Assembly: GCA_021234155.1 (NCBI GenBank)
Contig: JAJEKV010000311.1
Location: forward strand, 227,104-291,103
Length of the DNA stretch: 64,000 nt
Direction: 5' to 3'
Source of the DNA: Isoetes taiwanensis
Lineage: Eukaryota; Streptophyta; Lycopodiopsida; Isoetales; Isoetaceae
Within the stretch, counting starts at the first letter, position 1. Each line of letters opens with the position of its first letter. The notes beneath the pieces are model-generated. The model worked only from the letters and a program-made list of their open reading frames with translations, made no database searches and was not told the DNA's origin. Below, piece by piece: positions 34,901-46,507 of the stretch. The translations under genes were made by a program, and so were the position numbers.

Positions 34901-37092
34901 TGCATGTATGTTCCCTTAGTATTGCAAGAATGCATGCTCTGTTATTTTTGTGTTGATGTGGAGCAATGACATCTACATTGTCGCGTGTCTATGTCGATTG
35001 ACATGCAGTGGGCATACCTGCATCTTCTGTGTGTAGGGTTGTAAGGATGTGGTTTACCAGTAGAAGTTTGAGGGTAAGGAACTTATAGCAAGAGTTTGGA
35101 AAGGAGACAAGATGAACTGCTCCGGTGCCTGGAAGTCCAGCTTCAAAGCAAAAGCCCATTGAATTGAAAAAAAAAAATGCAGGATCATTATCCAGTTGGT
35201 CCAGTGAATGGTCTTAAATCCTCTCTTCTATGGTGAGCTTTTGACAGCCTTCGACCAGTCAAGCACGGGCAATCAGAAATGGCTAATTAACTGCTTTTTG
35301 TGCTTTCACAGGCTTAGAGATGAACTTCTCAAGCTGTCTTCTATGGTATTGTGTCGTCATGATGCTGCTGCAGATGTTATACATATGTATGCATACACAG
35401 AATGTTTCCTTACTTCCAAGGTAACAATTAAATGACCCATAACTTTTTTGTGAGTATTAAAGTTGAAGCATATCTTAACGATTATGGCACTTATCAATCA
35501 CCTACATTGGACATAACTGCACTTGACCTTGATAAGCAAAGTTCAAGATCATATACTTGGATTAAAACATGTGGTAAAGATTATGTTCTTGGTTAGCTGA
35601 TATATTGGGAGAAACAAAATGCCGAGCCAGGCACAAATCTTTCATCTGCGCGTAAAGGCTGTCTGGACTTACCTGGCCTGTCTTTATGCTATGCTAAAAA
35701 CCAGCAGGATTTTCAGGGTGCATATTTGTGGATGTAGATGGAAGTTGTGCAGCATTCATATGTCTTATCATGTTTGAGGTGGTAAATTATCGAGTGGTTT
35801 AGCATGTCTTACATAGTTATATAGTGTTGTTTTCCGCTGGATGTTGAGTGAATCTGATCATTTGTAGACCATTACTCCATCCTTTGCATTGGGAGGGGAA
35901 GTTTTTTGGCTAGGCCATCAAAGAAAGTCTGGGCTAGGTTTTGTTGCACGATATAGCACGAAAAAGTGGTAATGTGAAAACTGCTCTTTACGGTCATCAG
36001 ATATATTATGGTAATGTTCTTAAAATTGTAGTACCTTGGTTTGCACATTGTCATTTCACAAGTTGCCACCACTGGCATGGTCTCCCTGGCCTATATAGAG
36101 GGTTTCAAAAAAAGTGCATATCTTATTCATGTTGCTTAGAGATAAATAGAAGGTATGCGCAGTGATTCTGATATTTGTTTTCAGGTTTCTTTAGCATCTG
36201 ATTTTCTTTTTGGATATAATTATTTGTTGTGACAGGTAGTGCATTAGTGTCTGTTATATATTTTAGATTGTGCCACCCTTGAGAGTAGGATTTGAGACAT
36301 GTCTCATATCAATCAGTGTCGCCTTCGAGGATGAGTAGACACCAACAGTTGTCTGGCAGCATTTCTAGAAGAACGGCTAATGTGGGATTGAAGTTTTTGC
36401 TTTCTGCCGAGGTAGAGCGCATTTCGTGGAGGCAATGTGAATGTTTTGTAATATTTAACACTAGTTTATGGCTATGCAGATAGATCATTAGAAGAAGGAT
36501 TACAAATTTGGCTTTAAGATGACAATTGGTATATAAAGAGGTTAATATATCAGCATGCTGAGTTCCAATTAGAGACAGTTGCAAATGTATACAAAAGCCC
36601 AGAATGCTCCACCTACATCTTTAAACTTAGTGGAGCTGTCATACAATGATCACTCTGGCAATCAGCACAACGTATATTCAGTGAGCTGCCTCAGTCTTGA
36701 AGTAGGATCTTTTGGTTCATTACAGATCCTCAGGCAGTCATTGACAATTTTGGGCACCCTCTTGTGGTTGGCCAGTCCCTTCTTTTTGTGGATTTGAAAT
36801 TTTGTTGAGTGAGCACAATGAGCTTTGGACTGTGGCAATTGATCATTATCTTCCTCGCCGTCTTACACTCTAATAATGAACGAATAATTGTTTCATTGTT
36901 TAATGCAACCGAGTTAGAGAGAGCACTACTATATTTAGCTGTTCTAGAATTCAAGTAGCTACATCGTGGTTTTGAATACCAACGTTGTGACTTTTTAACA
37001 CTTGCTAAAACTTGATTTGGACAACTAGCTGTAAATGCACGATTTTAACAACTTGATAATGAAGCACTGCTCCATAGCTTATGGCACAGCCG
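31971..37092. other. Gene-poor region with possible unassigned exons
   Basis: No gene could be identified. Candidate plus-strand exons with splice-like borders: 35311-35420 (after TTTCACAG; reads LRDELLKLSSMVLCRHDAAA, ends before GTAACA) and about 36292-36410 (MSRHQQLSGSISRRTANVGL before GTAGAG). They could be remains of one decayed host gene but match nothing I know. Three imperfect AACATATTCATCAT-type repeats lie at 32.77-32.87 kb. Confidence 0.3.
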
Positions 37093-37196
37093 AAAGATAT
37101 AAAAATCCTCCTTTGCATTTCAAGAACATCTCTCGCACCATTCCAAAGATATAAAATTTCCTTTTGCATTCCAAGAACGTCTTCACACCATTCCAC
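37093..37196. repeat. Tandem duplication, 52-bp period
   Basis: Two imperfect copies of a unit starting AAAGATATAAAA and ending CACCATTCC (37093 and 37145), with the start of a third. Confidence 0.75.
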
Positions 37197-37235
37197 AGAT
37201 ATACAAACAAGAGGTAGTCGGGGAAGAGAAATGTT

Positions 37236-37257
37236 CGCGGCGGCCTTGGCCGCCGCG
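37236..37257. repeat. GC-only 10-bp palindrome in AT-rich DNA
   Basis: CGCGGCGGCC-TT-GGCCGCCGCG, arms perfectly complementary with a 2-nt centre. Stands out in an otherwise AT-rich region. Confidence 0.85.
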
Positions 37258-39133
37258 ATAAATTTCTTGTATTGTATAAATCTTCTTGATCAAATCCTCA
37301 AACTAAAAAACTTTCATTTCCATGGTTACCCAACCCTAATAAACCCTATTAAATTTTATTGTTTTCCATGTCAAAACTTATAAAGTTTGCTCAATTACTT
37401 TCGTATTGGGGGAAGGTTGTAAATAAGATTTTGGTTATGTATTGTATACGGAATTGTATAAAGAGTGTTTTTGAGGAGCTTAACGTCATGAATGTTTTTT
37501 TGACCCTCTTGTTTCAGTGTTTCAAGAATGTTTGTGAGGAAGGAAATTTTCAAAGCTTTCTATTTTTCAATGTGATCGACATTAGCAACATGATTCCTAG
37601 TCTCTACTTTAATGCCGATTGGAGCGGGATTGCAGCGTAGCCTAGAGCGTTGTCTGGAGCCAGGGTTCCTACCAGATTCATTTTTGATGCATATGAAGAG
37701 TGAGACACCGTAGATCAGTTCTCTGTTCATAGGAGGGTTTAACAATTTGACAAAAGGAAGGGTGCTTGAGAAGGTTGGAAATCCGACAGGGGGGCAATTG
37801 TTGAATATTTTTTTGTGGAATGAGAGCCTGAGATGGCAAAGCTATGCGAAATGAAAGAATGCTACCTAATATGCTATAAATGTAAAAGAAGCATGGGTCT
37901 ATCAATTAGTTTGGTGTTGTGAAATCTTTAATATTGCACGATGTTATCTTGTTGCACCATTGATTTGTGCAGGAGTTTTAACAGTCGAAAAAACAAGCAT
38001 CTGTGATTTGGGAGATTCCGTAGAATCTCCCATGATCTGAAGGTCCAGAAATAACAATGCAAAAGCAAACCATAAAGAAAGCGATGCATAAAGAACCTAA
38101 ACTGCTTAAATCTATACAATTGTTGATTATTTTTGGGTTGCCCGTAGGGGGCAACCCTCTTGTTGGAGGGTGGAGTGACGTATAGAAGGCCTTGATTTGT
38201 TTTGAGTATAATATGCCATAGAATATTCTATATACGCGGTTGCGATTGCCTAGGATTTTTTAGGGTTTTTGTGACGCTCAGTGACACTTAGACGGCAAAG
38301 ATTTGTTTGGGATGTCTCCGACGGTAGAAATTGTTTGGGTCTCCACCATGGAGTCTGCCAATCCGGTATCGTTTTGTTTCTGATAAATGTGACCTGTTGT
38401 GGCCCGCTCGACACGGCTTGACTTGGAAATATATCTACGGAAAGTACAAATTGGAGTCTCCTCTGAATCGGTCAGGCTTTGCGGCTACTCTGCTAACTCT
38501 GGCGAATTCAATTCTTCTTTCCCTTCTGTTGTTTGCTTCTCAATAGCCCACACCTATAATGAAATTGACCCTGCTCTTTCAACAAATTCTGGATTTGCAT
38601 TGAACGGAGTTGATTTGCATATGACACATTTTTTCTAACATTAATCATTAGAGCTAGACAGTCATACTTGAATTTCGCCGTATTATATCAATACAGGCCA
38701 ATAACCTCTAAGAGAAACCGCAAATGGGCAAATGCGAATTGTTAAATGTGCAATTTGGCAAAATTTGAAGAATATTTTGGGTTTTCCTCTGCAATATTTA
38801 AAGTTGACTTGCAATAGCGAGGTTAAGATAATATTTTAGTGATAATAATAACTAGATGTGACCTTTAATTAAATAAAGTTTAACTAAGTAACGCAAATTG
38901 CAATTCCTAGTTTTTTAATTATTTTCATTGTTTGGTCTGTAAGCATGATCCTATAACTCCAATCCCAAGTGTTTATAGCCATTGGTAGAACGTGGCAATG
39001 TGGCTTTTGTCAGTAGAACTGTAATATGACAAATGTGTAAAGACATGAAAGGTTGACGTGCTCCTGGGCTTCCTGTTGATGCACCTTTGTTTCTTATGTT
39101 GTGAATTCTGAAGCAGACAAATTGATAAGAGGC
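37258..39133. other. No gene recognised
   Basis: AT-rich flank of the 13 kb retroelement, apart from the hairpin at 38135-38157. No convincing gene. Confidence 0.35.
38135..38157. repeat. 9-bp hairpin
   Basis: GGGTTGCCC-GTAGG-GGGCAACCC, perfect arms, 5-nt loop. No gene or terminator context recognised. Confidence 0.8.
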
Positions 39134-39138
39134 ATGGA

Positions 39139-40759
39139 TGTGACGTTCCAAGGGAATATACGCCCTAAATACGTATATTCCTGGACCCGTCACCATACAA
39201 GTCTACCTTGGTAGCCTTGTATGCCTTGGATAAGTGGCAAGGGGTGCACATCTAAGTTAATTGCTTAACTTAGATAACCTTAGGATAAGGCCCATTTCCA
39301 CATGGCCTTATCCTATTGGGCAACAGCCACACGGCCTCATCTTAGTGGTGCCACGTGGCATCCCACGTGGACCCACACCTATATGAGCTCTAACCCTAAC
39401 CCTAGACCCTTTTTTCCGACCCAAAGACTGAAGCTCTCATCGTGCCCGAAACCCCGTTTGAGCATGGATTCGTCATAGCCTAGCACGAGGCGCAGCCCCT
39501 AGAAGGTGTGTATGATGGTAGGGGAGCAAAACTTGAACCACGTCTAGGAGCATGGGGCGGCGGGATGGGAGGAAGCGCTCTGGAGGAGGTAGGTTGAGTA
39601 GAGTTCATGTTAGTTCACCCGGAAGTTAGCATTCCAGGTGGGTTAGTGTGTGTCTAGAGTAGAGCCACCCTAGATCCTTTGTTGAACATCTTGAACCCTA
39701 ATCAAGGAACCCTAACTAATAGTTAGATATGTATGATTAGGTTAAGATGTTCATATGATATTGTTCATGATGATTATGTGATGATGGTTGATCATGTTGT
39801 TCCTCTTGTGTTAGGGGGTAGAGACCTAGGGCCATATGTAGTATGCTCCTAGTGTAGATCCCTTAGTTCCTATTAGTTGCGGCCTATGCATAGGAACCCA
39901 CAGGGCTATGGAAGCTATGATGTGACTCAGCACCACACAGCGGGGCTAGAGGCAAGATGGAGGGTGGATCCTGCCGAAGAGTGGGGGCTTGGGGGGATCC
40001 CACGGTGGGCTAGGCTTATGGTCGATCACTTAGGTGTGGGCGAGCATGGGTCCGACACCTTCGGGGCAATGGTGTCGCCACGCCTCTCAAGAGTTGCAAG
40101 TGTCAGCTTGGCTCTTGTTTTGGGGGTTCGGTCAGTGCGAATGGGTGTGTCGCCCGCGATTCTCTAGCCGCTTGGTGGAGCCTCTAGACCCCGGGAAGGG
40201 AGATGCAACCCTTCCTACCTCGTCGGACCAGGGAGATGCAACCTGGAGTAGTCCCGATGGGTGATGCCATGGGATTGCGTATCCGGAAGGTTAGAGTCAT
40301 GCCACAGCTTGATCTAGCCCATCTGCAAAGTATGCACAGGAGGGGCGGATGGAGTGGTCAACCCTAGCCATTGTCTCATGCCAGCCCGCCATTGTTATGA
40401 CTTCGGTGCTGCTCTATCTTGAGGCCTATCTAGTCAGTCGACTACCCTATGTGTCAGAGCCACGGGTAGGAGCTCTCATGTTTTATGGCATATGATTATG
40501 TTCTTTGCATCTATGGATGTGCGGTTGAGCTACCCTCGAGGTAGCCTATTGTATTGTATTGCTAGTTCTGGCGTGTTTATGCTTCCGCTATGATAGGAGC
40601 CCATAGGGGAAGAAGCCGCCAAGACACCTTTGTCCCCTTCCCGCCTCTGGAGGTTCAGTGCGGGATAGGCGGAGAACTTTGCGGTTGTTGTTGAGCCGGA
40701 CGGGGATTTCTTGCGAGAGTGTGCGGCGGGGCGCCGTATGTTTAGCGAGGGCGTCCACA
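39139..40759 (+). repeat. 5' LTR
   Basis: 1,621 bp, TGTGACGTTCC...GTCCACA. Shares its length and nearly all its sequence with the 3' LTR, including the two-unit AACCCTAACCCTA stretch and the region near GGTAGCCTATTGTATTG. Confidence 0.93.
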
Positions 40760-40774
40760 ATGGTATCGAGCAAT
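40760..40774 (+). promoter_or_regulatory. Primer binding site
   Basis: ATGGTATCGAGCAAT directly after the 5' LTR; close to TGGTATCAGAGC, the initiator tRNA-Met complement, with one base missing. Confidence 0.75.
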
Positions 40775-41229
40775 GTTCTTGGTTGACCAAGAACTAGCAC
40801 TGACCATAACCATGAAAGTAGTCTAACAGACCTATAGGGGTGTGAAATAAAAATTTCCACCATCGAACCTCGAAAAAAGGGAAAAAATTTTTCTCCTAGG
40901 TAGTGGGTCCGAAATTAGGTTAAGAAGTGAATGAGTCAAATTCACCTTCTAGTAAAATTGGAGTGAAAATTATGCATCTGCATCAAATTTCACCTAAAAT
41001 GGGTCGAAGAATCATGCCAATCGGAGACCTGGGTGAAAAATGGCGCAAATCCATAATTAATACTTCAAACTATTAGGAAATTTGAAATTCTAAAGGTATA
41101 ATACGAATTTTAGTATATGTATTAGAAATTAAACATATATTAATAATAAGGGTACTATGGTGTAATTAATAAGGGGGGCTAATAAGTAGGCCTATTAATG
41201 GTAGGAGAATATTCCCAGGGACCCTCCTC

Positions 41230-41237
41230 TTTAAATA
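41230..41237 (+). promoter_or_regulatory. TATA-like box of the H3-like gene
   Basis: TTTAAATA 90 bp upstream of the ATG at 41327, followed by a C/T-rich leader. Position fits an internal promoter independent of the LTR. Not proven. Confidence 0.45.
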
Positions 41238-41326
41238 GTCTTGCCACCTCATTTTCCCTCCAAACTTTTCCTCCACCTTATCTCTCTTGATCAGCCTTAC
41301 GTCACCCGTTCTCTAGACCGTTAAGT

Positions 41327-42405
41327 ATGGCACGCACGAAGCAGACAGCCAGGAAGGCAGGCGAGCGACCTACACTCTCGATGGCGAACTTAGCAGCAGG
41401 TCGCCATGTGAAGAAGATCCCTGAGCACCTTCGACCTAAGCCGGGGGAAGGGGCCTTCCTCCAGCCGGCAGAAGCAGAAAACCTCGGTAGCTCTTAGGTT
41501 CTTCGGGCCGCCACAGTGCAGAACCGAGAATCCGGCCACTTGGGTTCGGACAATGAGGTGAAGAGCGGTGGAAGAACAGGTGGAAGAGCAGCCCCAGCAC
41601 CAGACCCAGGAGGCGGGCCCTTCAGTGCCCAAGAAGAAGGGCAAGGAGAAAGCGAGTGGGAGTGGCTCTAAGAGAGGGTCATGAGGGAAGAAGAGGGAGC
41701 GAGCCGGAGCCGAGGGACCCAGAAAGAAGGACTTAAGAGGGGAGGAATGATCGGGCCCCCCAGGACCGTGAGTAATTGAGGAGCCTCCCCGGGCGCGGAA
41801 GAAGAGGAGGTGGAAGAAGGAGGAGGCTATTTAGGAAGAAGAGCAGAGGGAGGACGCTGACCTGGGTCAGCTTTATCCAAAGTGGGCCGAGCCACCGGCG
41901 GTGCCACAAGAAGCAAGGGCGGTGAGCTTTAATCGTCAGCCTCTGCGAGAGGAGTGCCTCTTCAGACGCCGGCTCAAGGCGATAAGAATACCCCTCCGCC
42001 TTTGGACGAGGTATAAAAACGCCGCCCGAACGCCCAACGCCATGCGTGGAGGGGCGGCCACCAAAGAATCAGCCCAAGCCGCCGCCCGCACGACGAAGCC
42101 GAAGAAGGTCCACCATGGGCCTAACTCCCCCCGCCTGCGCCGAAGTTTTTAGGAGATTAAGCACTTCCAACAGTGCACTATCTCTCCCCGACAGGGAAGG
42201 CACCATTCGAGCGGCTCATGCGGGAAGTGATGCAGGAGTTCGTCACCGACTATCGGGTGACGTCGCTGACAACTAGGGTGTTGCAGGTAGCTGCGGAAGC
42301 GAGCTCACCCGGTTGTTGAAGAGGAAACCCCGCAATACATGCGAAGAGGGTGACCCGATGCCCAAGGACATACACAGCGTCGTGATCCGCAAAGGAAGCC
42401 TTTGA
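41327..42405 (+). pseudogene. Histone H3-derived gene inside an LTR retroelement
   Basis: The ATG opens MARTKQTARKAGERPTLSMA; the first ten residues equal histone H3 through K9, including K4. Residues 25-40 (GRHVKKIPEHLRPKPG) resemble the H3 GGVKKPHRYRPG stretch. A long Pro/Lys/Glu-rich insertion follows (with PKKKGKEK, NLS-like). The histone fold then returns: EIKHFQQCT (alpha-N, 42153-42179), KAPFERLMREVMQEF and LQVAAEA (alpha-1/2, 42197-42319), AIHAKRVT (42332-42355) and MPKDI (42358 on), stop at 42403-42405. As read, TAG at 41495, TAG before EIKHFQ, TGA at 42317 and a one-base loss between AIHAKRVT and MPKDI break it. H3 in the nucleus wraps DNA; here, in a mobile element with a chromodomain integrase, a chromatin-targeting role is inference. 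EIKHFQ resembles CENH3, but the tail is canonical H3. Confidence 0.8.
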
Positions 42406-42810
42406 GGATGAATTTTTTGTGTAAATTAAAGTAATTGTTAAGTTTTTCCCCTATAAATATAAAATTTTGTTGCAAACTGACCTTAATTCTTGTATGAAAA
42501 TGTGTTTAAGTAGCTCAAATTTTACTTTAGTTTTGATCATTAAAATTGGGATGTTCAAGGAAAAATTAATTAGTTAAATATCCTAGTTTAATTAGTCAAA
42601 AAAATTGCAAAATTTGAAAAAAGATGCGCATCAGCATAAAACCCCCTTATGACTTTGAGAGTCATTAGCGATGCCACCGATTTCGCCATTCTGTAACTAA
42701 TCCATGTCCAATTTGAGTAACAAAAGTTGCTAATTAAGTTAGAATCATGCTAAAAAGTCATGTTAGAATCTTTAAATTCCCTGAAACTCTTCATAAAAGT
42801 AGAAATAACC

Positions 42811-42887
42811 CGAAATCGGGTCGCATCGCGCGGATACTGCCTGCGTTCGCAACGCAGAGCCATTCTGCGCGAACCGACCCGGTTTCG
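42811..42887. repeat. 77-nt GC-rich fold-back
   Basis: Outer arms CGAAATCGGGTCG (42811-42823) and CGACCCGGTTTCG (42875-42887) pair at 12 of 13; inner CTGCGTT-CGC-AACGCAG (42841-42857) is perfect. It lies between the H3-like gene and the next promoter and could act as insulator, terminator or small-RNA source. Confidence 0.8.
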
Positions 42888-43061
42888 CCTGATTTTGCCC
42901 AAGTTGACCAATTTTGACCCAACAAACTGCCATGTAGTGTTTCTTGCTTTGCTTTGATTAGAATTGCACTTCATGATAGTTCATTTGGACACCCATGGCC
43001 ATAGATTTGAAGTCTTCTCTATCAGGAACCCCTGTGCACAGAACCCGAGGCATCCCTAGTC

Positions 43062-43069
43062 TATAAAAG
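43062..43069 (+). promoter_or_regulatory. TATA box of the second extra cassette
   Basis: TATAAAAG, 111 bp upstream of the ATG at 43180, with a pyrimidine-rich leader between. A textbook plant core promoter spacing (start site near 43095, leader ~85 nt). Confidence 0.6.
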
Positions 43070-43179
43070 GGGGCCTCATTTGTCAATTTCTCCCCATCAA
43101 AACTGCTCTCAGCCCTTTTGGCGATTTTCTAGCTCCTTGCTCATCCTCATTAGCCATTTTTCACACTCCTTTCAGCTCA

Positions 43180-44713
43180 ATGGCGCCCTCAAGCTTTGTC
43201 AGATGGTACAATGACTCCAATCACATCCGTGATTTCCCTGCTGAGCAAGCCTTTCATGTCTTTGATCATCTCTTTGATCTTCATGCCACCTTGACTAGAA
43301 CTCCCTACTACACTGACATCATTTGCCAATATGATCAGCAGGTTCTTCCCTGGGAAGTTAGCTTGCTACCTAGGGGAGGGAAATGGGTTTCCTTAGACTC
43401 TCTTACCCAAGCCATAGGTGGGGGATCCAGGGGCAAGAGTAGGCTGTGGGATAGAACCAGAAACATGCCAGACTACATGACCTGTAAACATCATAGGCAT
43501 AGGTACGTCTCAAACCAAGCAGCGTTAGCCTTGTTCATGCAGTACAGGGCAGTCAACCAACCAGGGGAGCCGTCAATTCAACCCTTGGATTTGGCACCTC
43601 TCGACACTCGGAGGCAGCAGATAGGTATTCCGCGAGATGAGGCGGTGAATACGGAATACTCACGGCTCCACATGAAACACCTATGTTGCAGATTGAGCGG
43701 GATTACTTAAGAAGAAGAGGAAGAGAACCCAAGTTGGGAGATGAGGGAGGCAAGAAGGATGGAGAGGCGACTAGCTCGGCAACAAGATGTGCTAAAAGCG
43801 GGACTTCGAGCCGCCAATAGGTATCGCGGCCCTCACCGGGTGATCATCGACGGCCAGGGAGTACATATTCGCCACCGACATCCTCAACCTTCCCTATTGT
43901 CAGGAAGAGGGCCTCAGGATCGACGAGCTCCTAGGCCTAATCGCACAGGAACAGGGTAGTGACTTCATCGACTACTCCTACCAAGAGATCCCAAGGGAGG
44001 TAGCCGAGTGACACTCCTATCGCAGGGGAAACTATAGCCGGACATCCGGGCATATACCAAGGATAAGGCAGATGTTTCAACAGCAGCAACCCGACATTTC
44101 AGAAGAGGAATTCCAGGAGATCCAAAGCAGGTTGTACAAGCCGGGAAGAGGCCCAAGTTCAAGCCGACCAGTCCGCTCCATGAGCGTGCGTGAAGCATCT
44201 AGCAGCATTAATCTGGAGAACGCAGCAACAATGTGGAGGGACCACGAAGATCTTACGGCAATAGATGTTTTTCCCCGGCAGGCTTTCGGAGGAGAGAGCA
44301 CGCGGGAGCCCGCGGGGGCGAACAGGGGTAAATCACTCATGTACTATCTTCCGGCCCTTAGCCAAGGACAGATGATAGTCTTTCACAAGGAGTTCAGCCC
44401 AAGGGGTGAAGAATCAGTGGCGCTCCTCGTAGCACTTTCAGGTTTTGGGCAGCATGCCAGAATAGATTACGGAATGGACCATGTTATCCTCTTCAAGAGA
44501 TCCGTAGCCCTTCATGCCCTCGACTTCGCAAGGGGCCACCTCAGGGATGCGCACTTGGCAGTAGTGGCGGCAACTGCACCAGAACTCCCGGCACCGCAGA
44601 TGGCAAGAGCATTGGAGGGAGGATCGGTGGCAAGAATCCTACAGAATGTCGGCAAAGGCATAGGATTGAAGAATGTCAAGAACTTCTTCAAGTCCATGAA
44701 GCGACATCATTGA
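43180..44713 (+). pseudogene. Unknown protein cassette (about 500 codons) between H3-like gene and gag
   Basis: Starts MAPSSFVRWYNDSNHIRDFP. An N-terminal globular part (to 43707) has WEVSLLPRGGKWVSLDSLTQ and RYVSNQAALALFMQYRAVNQ. After an in-frame TAA (43708-43710) the same frame goes on with an acidic run and a basic helix (MREARRMERRLARQQDVLKA). Two frame changes lead into 44072-44713: ISEEEFQEIQSRLYKPGRG, a Ser-rich linker, then a compact domain (LSQGQMIVFHKEFSP, YGMDHVILFKRSVALHALDF) and a basic C-terminal tail (GLKNVKNFFKSMKRHH). I do not recognise it; it is not a standard Ty3 gag. Its own TATA box implies separate expression. A structural or nucleic-acid-binding protein is possible but unsupported. 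Confidence 0.5.
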
Positions 44714-44940
44714 TGGAAAACTTGCTTTGTTAATTAATTAAAGTGTATTGTAATTCTCTCTTCAGTATTATCATGTAATTCTTGAAATGTATTTCTATAT
44801 ACTAATTAATGTCTTACCATGATCTTGACTTGTAAGTGGAATTTTTATATGATTTCTTTTGTACCTAACAACAATTAAATTGTAAGCAAAAATAACTACT
44901 GTGTAACTTAATAACAAACATTGATGATTAATCCTTGCAG
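44714..44940 (+). other. AT-rich gap, possible intron
   Basis: AT-rich sequence between the unknown cassette and gag, ending in an acceptor-like CCTTGCAG at 44940. Could be an intron or just the cassette's 3' flank. Confidence 0.35.
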
Positions 44941-46080
44941 CAAGGAACACAGGCTCATGTTCTCAAGGTCAAGGCCGACACCACCAGAGGGTACCCAGAA
45001 ACCTATTTGGACGTGATCAAGATGACAACAACGACGAAATGACGCCGGAAGCAATCAACGCAAGGCTCGTCCAGATGAGGAACCAGATGCATCAGCTGAT
45101 CCATTGGGCCATATGCACCTGCTCCACCACCACCTCCACCGCTACCTCAGCAAGGCATCGAGGAAGGTCCCCAGCAGGAGGGGCAGGACAATCAGGGGAA
45201 TGTCGAGGCAGGGAAAAAAAAAAAGAGAAACGAAGGAGTCCAACACCACCTAACTCCGGCTCATGAGACACTTGAGGCAGTCATGGCTGGTTTCTAGCTC
45301 GGATAGTGAGTCCGAGCCTCCACGAGGTAAGAGCCGGGGCAAGGAAGGAAGATGATTATCAAAGAAAGTTGGCAGTGCTATGAGCAATGTGTGGAAGACT
45401 AGGAAGTTGGGTCAGTTCTCGGGGAAGGATAGGTGGGGTATGGAGGCGAGAACCGGCAGCGAGATGGAAGAGTTCGGCAACTCTTATGGCATGAAGGATA
45501 AGGATATAGGGAAAGTTGCTCACGGCAAACTTGATAGGAGCGACTAGAATCTGGTGGAAAGGCTACGTAAAAGTCCAACAAGCTCAAAAGGAACGATTCT
45601 GCAGATTCAAGACCTTCAGCAAGGCTTTTTCGGGGACATTATGTGCCTAGGTCACATACTAGCGGTAAGAATCAGCAGTTCAGGAGATTCACCAGGGGTA
45701 CATTGTCAGTAGCAAAGTATCTGAGAGGAATTTATGCGACTCGAGGCTCCCATGTTCCGGAGTTTCTTGGAAAGGCAAAGCGGTTTGAAACTTACATTGA
45801 GGGATTGAGCAGCAATATCAAAGGCTAGTCGAGCAATCAACCCTAATTGGCGTAAGCGAGGATAAAGCCATAAGTTTGGAAGAAGCTCCCAACAGCGCCG
45901 GTGAGAGCGGTCGGTCTTCAAAGGAAAGTCAGCGGAGACGATTACCGGGGCAACAGCGGTAAGCAATTGGCAACTACGCCATCGGGGAGGCCAGCAGCAA
46001 GGAAGAGCTTCGGGGGTAAGAACTTTGGGGACCGTAAGGCCTTGAGAATGCATCGGGGGCATCATGTTAAAAGCATATTC
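44941..46080 (+). pseudogene. Ty3 gag remnant
   Basis: Pieces readable in shifting frames: MTPEAINARLVQMRNQMHQL (45039), a Gly/Lys-rich stretch, GATRIWWKGYVKVQQAQKER (the WW-centred gag capsid motif near 45540), FLGKAKRFETYIEGLSSNIK (45760) and LVEQSTLIGVSEDKAISLEE. Many frame breaks; no zinc knuckle could be confirmed, perhaps because of shifts. Confidence 0.6.
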
Positions 46081-46267
46081 TAAACGGCGGCGAAAGAGAA
46101 GAGGCAGGGAATGTATTGAGAAGAAGCTATGTTTAGTGCTTCCGGCCGGGGGCACCGAACACATGATTGCCCATTCGTCATGCAGGCGGCTTTGGCGAGC
46201 TTATGGATTGGGATTGCCAACGAAGCGGATGAGGGCGACGACCAGCATGAGGCCCAGGACTTCATAG

Positions 46268-46507
46268 ATGGACTTCATAGAGTGCCATATCTGTGCAAAC
46301 ATTGAGTCAGATGACATTGAAAGCCAGTCAACAGTCATTGCGGCTGAGGGGATCATAGATAGCAGTCCATATCTAGTATTGATAGATACAGGTAGCTCTC
46401 ATAACTTTGCCTCTCCTAGGCTAGCTGCCCTAATGAAGAACAAGGTATTGAAGTCTAAGCCAAGGCCAGTTGCTATGGCAAGGGGAGGAGGATTACATTC
46501 GACATAG
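46268..46507 (+). pseudogene. Ty3 retropepsin
   Basis: SSPYLVLIDTGSSHNFASPR holds the active-site DTG of a retroviral-type aspartic protease, which would cut the Gag-Pol polyprotein. The frame ends early at 46505-46507, while the second beta-hairpin (ILGMxxL-type, here SRWGRR.../IVGMEFLKPV in other frames to about 46600) continues shifted. Confidence 0.75.

Larger units (their letters stand above)
42406..43179 (+). other. Spacer between the two extra cassettes
   Basis: AT-rich and non-coding up to 42.8 kb, then a strong GC-rich hairpin (42811-42887) and a promoter-like stretch with TATAAAAG at 43062. No ORF of note. Confidence 0.5.

Noticed and set aside
38135-38157. Hairpin as a bacterial-type terminator
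   Set aside because: No T run follows and the context is a plant nuclear genome.
39380-39405. AACCCTAACCCTA telomere-like words (also at 50822)
   Set aside because: Only two units, present in both LTRs at the same place; part of the LTR, not a telomere.
41327-41497. The 56-residue H3-tail ORF as a stand-alone peptide gene
   Set aside because: Histone-fold pieces resume downstream in order, so it is better read as the start of one broken longer gene.
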